Shown here: one piece after another, positions 5,794 to 6,714 of the stretch | Layout: each line of letters begins with the position of its first letter | Position numbering within the stretch: the first letter of the stretch is position 1 | Source: an uncultured Clostridia bacterium | Lineage (GTDB): Bacteria; Bacillota; Clostridia; UMGS1883 | Length of the DNA stretch: 6,714 nt | Direction of reading: 5' to 3' | NCBI GenBank assembly: GCA_947624455.1 | Contig: CANQKL010000087.1 | Span: forward strand, 1-6,714 | Translations under genes and position numbers: made by a program | Notes under the pieces: model-generated | Told to the model about the DNA's origin: nothing | The model's input: only the letters and a program-made list of their open reading frames with translations | Databases searched by the model: none

Positions 5794-6090
5794 ATGAAGC
5801 TTTTTGGCAGGAAAATAACAAGAAAAAGATTTCGCAGACTTTTGGCTGCGGGGTTTACGACGTTTGTTATTTGCTGCTTCATCTTTATGGTATGCAACAT
5901 CTGGCTCCACATTTCCCGTGTGCGCCATAACATAAGCGACTGCAATGAGGCTATCGCGCAGAAAAAAAGTGAGCTCAGTCAGTTGGAACAAAAGAAGGAA
6001 TACTATGAGAGCGATGAGTTCTTTGAGGATTCCGTCCGCGCCGACGGCTATGTCAGCGAGGATGAGACGGTGTTCGTTGTCGCTAACTGA
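5794..6090 (+). CDS. divIC: Septum formation protein DivIC (DivIC/FtsB family)
   Basis: Small bitopic division protein of 98 residues. In Bacillus DivIC pairs with FtsL and DivIB at the septum. The sequence has a basic cytoplasmic N-terminus (MKLFGRKITRKRFRR), one membrane helix (about 17-38), an extracellular coiled coil (about 41-73, with AIAQKKSELSQLEQKKEYYES) and the C-terminal DivIC-like motif VRADGYVSEDETVFVV, equivalent to the GYVKPGE-IVF region of relatives. ATG 5794 is chosen because GGGGAGTG lies about six bases upstream and the basic-helix layout begins there. An in-frame TTG at 5716 would start before the predicted transcript does. The gene sits between yabQ and yabR, as in Bacillus. 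Confidence 0.9.
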   Translation: MKLFGRKITRKRFRRLLAAGFTTFVICCFIFMVCNIWLHISRVRHNISDCNEAIAQKKSELSQLEQKKEYYESDEFFEDSVRADGYVSEDETVFVVAN

Positions 6091-6108
6091 AGCTGAATTT
6101 ACGTTTTG

Positions 6109-6155
6109 AAAGGGGTAATATGCCTTTATGGCTTTGGAAGTTGGTAGCATTGTAG
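6109..6155 (+). promoter_or_regulatory. Strong SD with out-of-frame decoy ATG overlapping the yabR start
   Basis: The SD AAAGGGG (6109-6115) lies four bases before an ATG at 6120 but twelve bases before the yabR ATG at 6128. The ATG at 6120 opens an 11-codon ORF (MPLWLWKLVAL) in another frame that stops at 6153-6155, inside yabR. The ribosome would be better placed for the decoy than for yabR. Confidence 0.5.
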
Positions 6156-6535
6156 AGGGCAAAGTTTCTGGCATTACGGGGTTTGGAGCCTTTGTGAATC
6201 TGCCGGACAAAAAAACGGGTTTGGTACATATATCGGAGATAGCCCGCGACTATGTGAAGGACATTCACGAGCATCTCACCGTAGGTCAGACGGTAAAGGT
6301 GAAGATACTGACCATAGAACCCGGCGGTAAGATCAGTCTGTCTATCAAGAAGGCTGTGGAGCCTAAGCCTAAGAGCGTGCCATTTTCCGGTCGTCCTGCC
6401 GAGGTGACATTTTCCTCAGGCAACAGTGATATGTCTTTTGAGGACAAGATGGCAAAGTTTAAGCAGTCCAGCGACGAACGTATGCTGGATATTAAGCGTA
6501 ATGTGGAATCTAAGCGGGGCAGCAGACGAAAATAA
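6128..6535 (+). CDS. yabR: S1-domain RNA-binding protein of the YabR/GSP13 type
   Basis: Cytoplasmic protein of 135 residues with one S1 OB-fold domain (about 1-75): VGSIVEGKVSGITGFGAFV, TGLVHISEIA, YVKDIHEHLTVGQTVKVKI and GKISLSIKKA. After a flexible Pro-rich linker comes the family's conserved tail SFEDKMAKFKQSSDERMLDIKRN, ending in a basic RGSRRK. YabR-type proteins bind RNA and associate with ribosomes or RNA control in Firmicutes; the exact targets are not evident here. ATG 6128 is the only in-frame start (stop at 6116-6118) and matches the N-terminus of relatives, which begin a few residues before EVGS. It lies 37 bases after divIC without an intervening promoter, so it is co-transcribed. 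The gene order divIC-yabR is the same as in Bacillus subtilis. Confidence 0.92.
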   Translation: MALEVGSIVEGKVSGITGFGAFVNLPDKKTGLVHISEIARDYVKDIHEHLTVGQTVKVKILTIEPGGKISLSIKKAVEPKPKSVPFSGRPAEVTFSSGNSDMSFEDKMAKFKQSSDERMLDIKRNVESKRGSRRK

Positions 6536-6593
6536 AGTCTTAATTGGGGGTTGTAAAAAAATGGCGCAGACCGTCCAAGGGCATAGAAAAAAA

Positions 6594-6630
6594 GAAAAAC
6601 CGTCTTTTTCTCGTAAAAAGGCGGTTTTTC
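6594..6630 (+). terminator. Strong intrinsic terminator after yabR
   Basis: GAAAAACCGTCTTTTT (6594-6609) pairs with AAAAAGGCGGTTTTTC (6615-6630) over 16 base pairs with one G-U, around a five-base CTCGT loop. The GC core CCGTC/GGCGG followed by TTTTT (6625-6629) gives a classical terminator for the divIC-yabR unit. The mirrored A-run at 6595-6599 means it could also stop transcription on the opposite strand. Confidence 0.9.
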
Positions 6631-6637
6631 TACATCA

Positions 6638-6684
6638 ATTCATAAATTTGATTTTATCGCCGGGTTTTATAATACATAAATTTG
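6638..6684 (+). repeat. Direct repeat ATWCATAAATTTG flanking a TATAAT element
   Basis: ATTCATAAATTTG (6638-6650) recurs as ATACATAAATTTG (6672-6684), with 12 of 13 bases identical and starts 34 bases apart. TATAAT (6668-6673) lies at the edge of the second copy. The region is AT-rich and follows the terminator, so it may be the control region of the next gene. Chance similarity in AT-rich DNA is possible. Confidence 0.4.
6648..6673 (+). promoter_or_regulatory. Candidate promoter for the gene beyond the window
   Basis: A perfect TATAAT -10 (6668-6673) follows TTGATT (6648-6653) with only 14 bases between, shorter than the preferred 17. It lies after a terminator and before the window end, where a new transcript is expected. 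An ATG at 6710 with AAAGG 12 bases before it could be the next start, but it is too close to the edge to judge. Confidence 0.35.
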
Positions 6685-6714
6685 GCTTAAATAAAGGTTT
6701 TCAGCAAAAATGGG

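Noticed and set aside
6561..6714. Open frame beginning at ATG 6561 with a G-rich run upstream, open to the window end (starts MAQTVQGHRKKEK)
   Set aside because: It runs straight through the strong terminator hairpin at 6594-6630 and through the AT-rich control region. Its residues follow the A/T runs rather than any protein pattern I recognise, so it is most likely spurious.

Overview
The window reads as chromosomal DNA of an anaerobic, endospore-forming Firmicute. It most likely comes from the Clostridia, and the mixed GC content and free use of ATA and AGG codons suggest Oscillospirales (this placement is inference). The evidence for spore formation is a conserved yabP-yabQ-divIC-yabR block and a close match to the mother-cell sigma-E promoter consensus just before yabP. 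All eight genes lie on the + strand. I see no mobile element, CRISPR array, tRNA or rRNA.

Layout: (1) 1-2888, a sensory operon. It contains the 3' part of an OmpR/PhoB-type response regulator, a WalK-like two-transmembrane histidine kinase that overlaps or nearly abuts it, and a lipoprotein with two GerMN domains. This order mirrors the actinobacterial mtrA-mtrB-lpqB operon. (2) 2970-4892, an ABC-F ATPase of the YdiF/Uup ribosome-associated type. (3) 4943-5679, yabP and yabQ with an ATGA overlap, both spore coat/cortex genes. They are preceded by a sigma-E-type promoter whose -35 overlaps the ABC-F stop codon. (4) 5794-6535, divIC (septum formation) and a YabR-type S1 RNA-binding protein. These have their own vegetative-type promoter just after yabQ and a strong intrinsic terminator at 6594-6630. 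(5) 6631-6714, an AT-rich stretch with a candidate promoter for the next gene.

How the parts work together: the two-component system plus GerMN lipoprotein looks like an envelope-sensing module. The second half places sporulation genes (yabPQ) between vegetative genes (ABC-F upstream, divIC-yabR downstream), and the junctions appear built to keep the two programmes apart. Before yabP, a 10-bp near-perfect inverted repeat flanks the sigma-E -10 element, and its right arm is the yabP Shine-Dalgarno sequence. Read-through RNA from the ABC-F gene would hide that ribosome binding site, while RNA started at the sigma-E promoter would lack the left arm and leave it open. After yabQ, helically phased A7 tracts in the last yabQ codons lead directly into the divIC promoter. 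I regard the yabP leader arrangement as the most interesting signal in the window.

No wholly novel multi-gene system was recognised. The genes belong to known families, and the novelty lies mainly in the regulatory junctions and in the response regulator-kinase-GerMN grouping.
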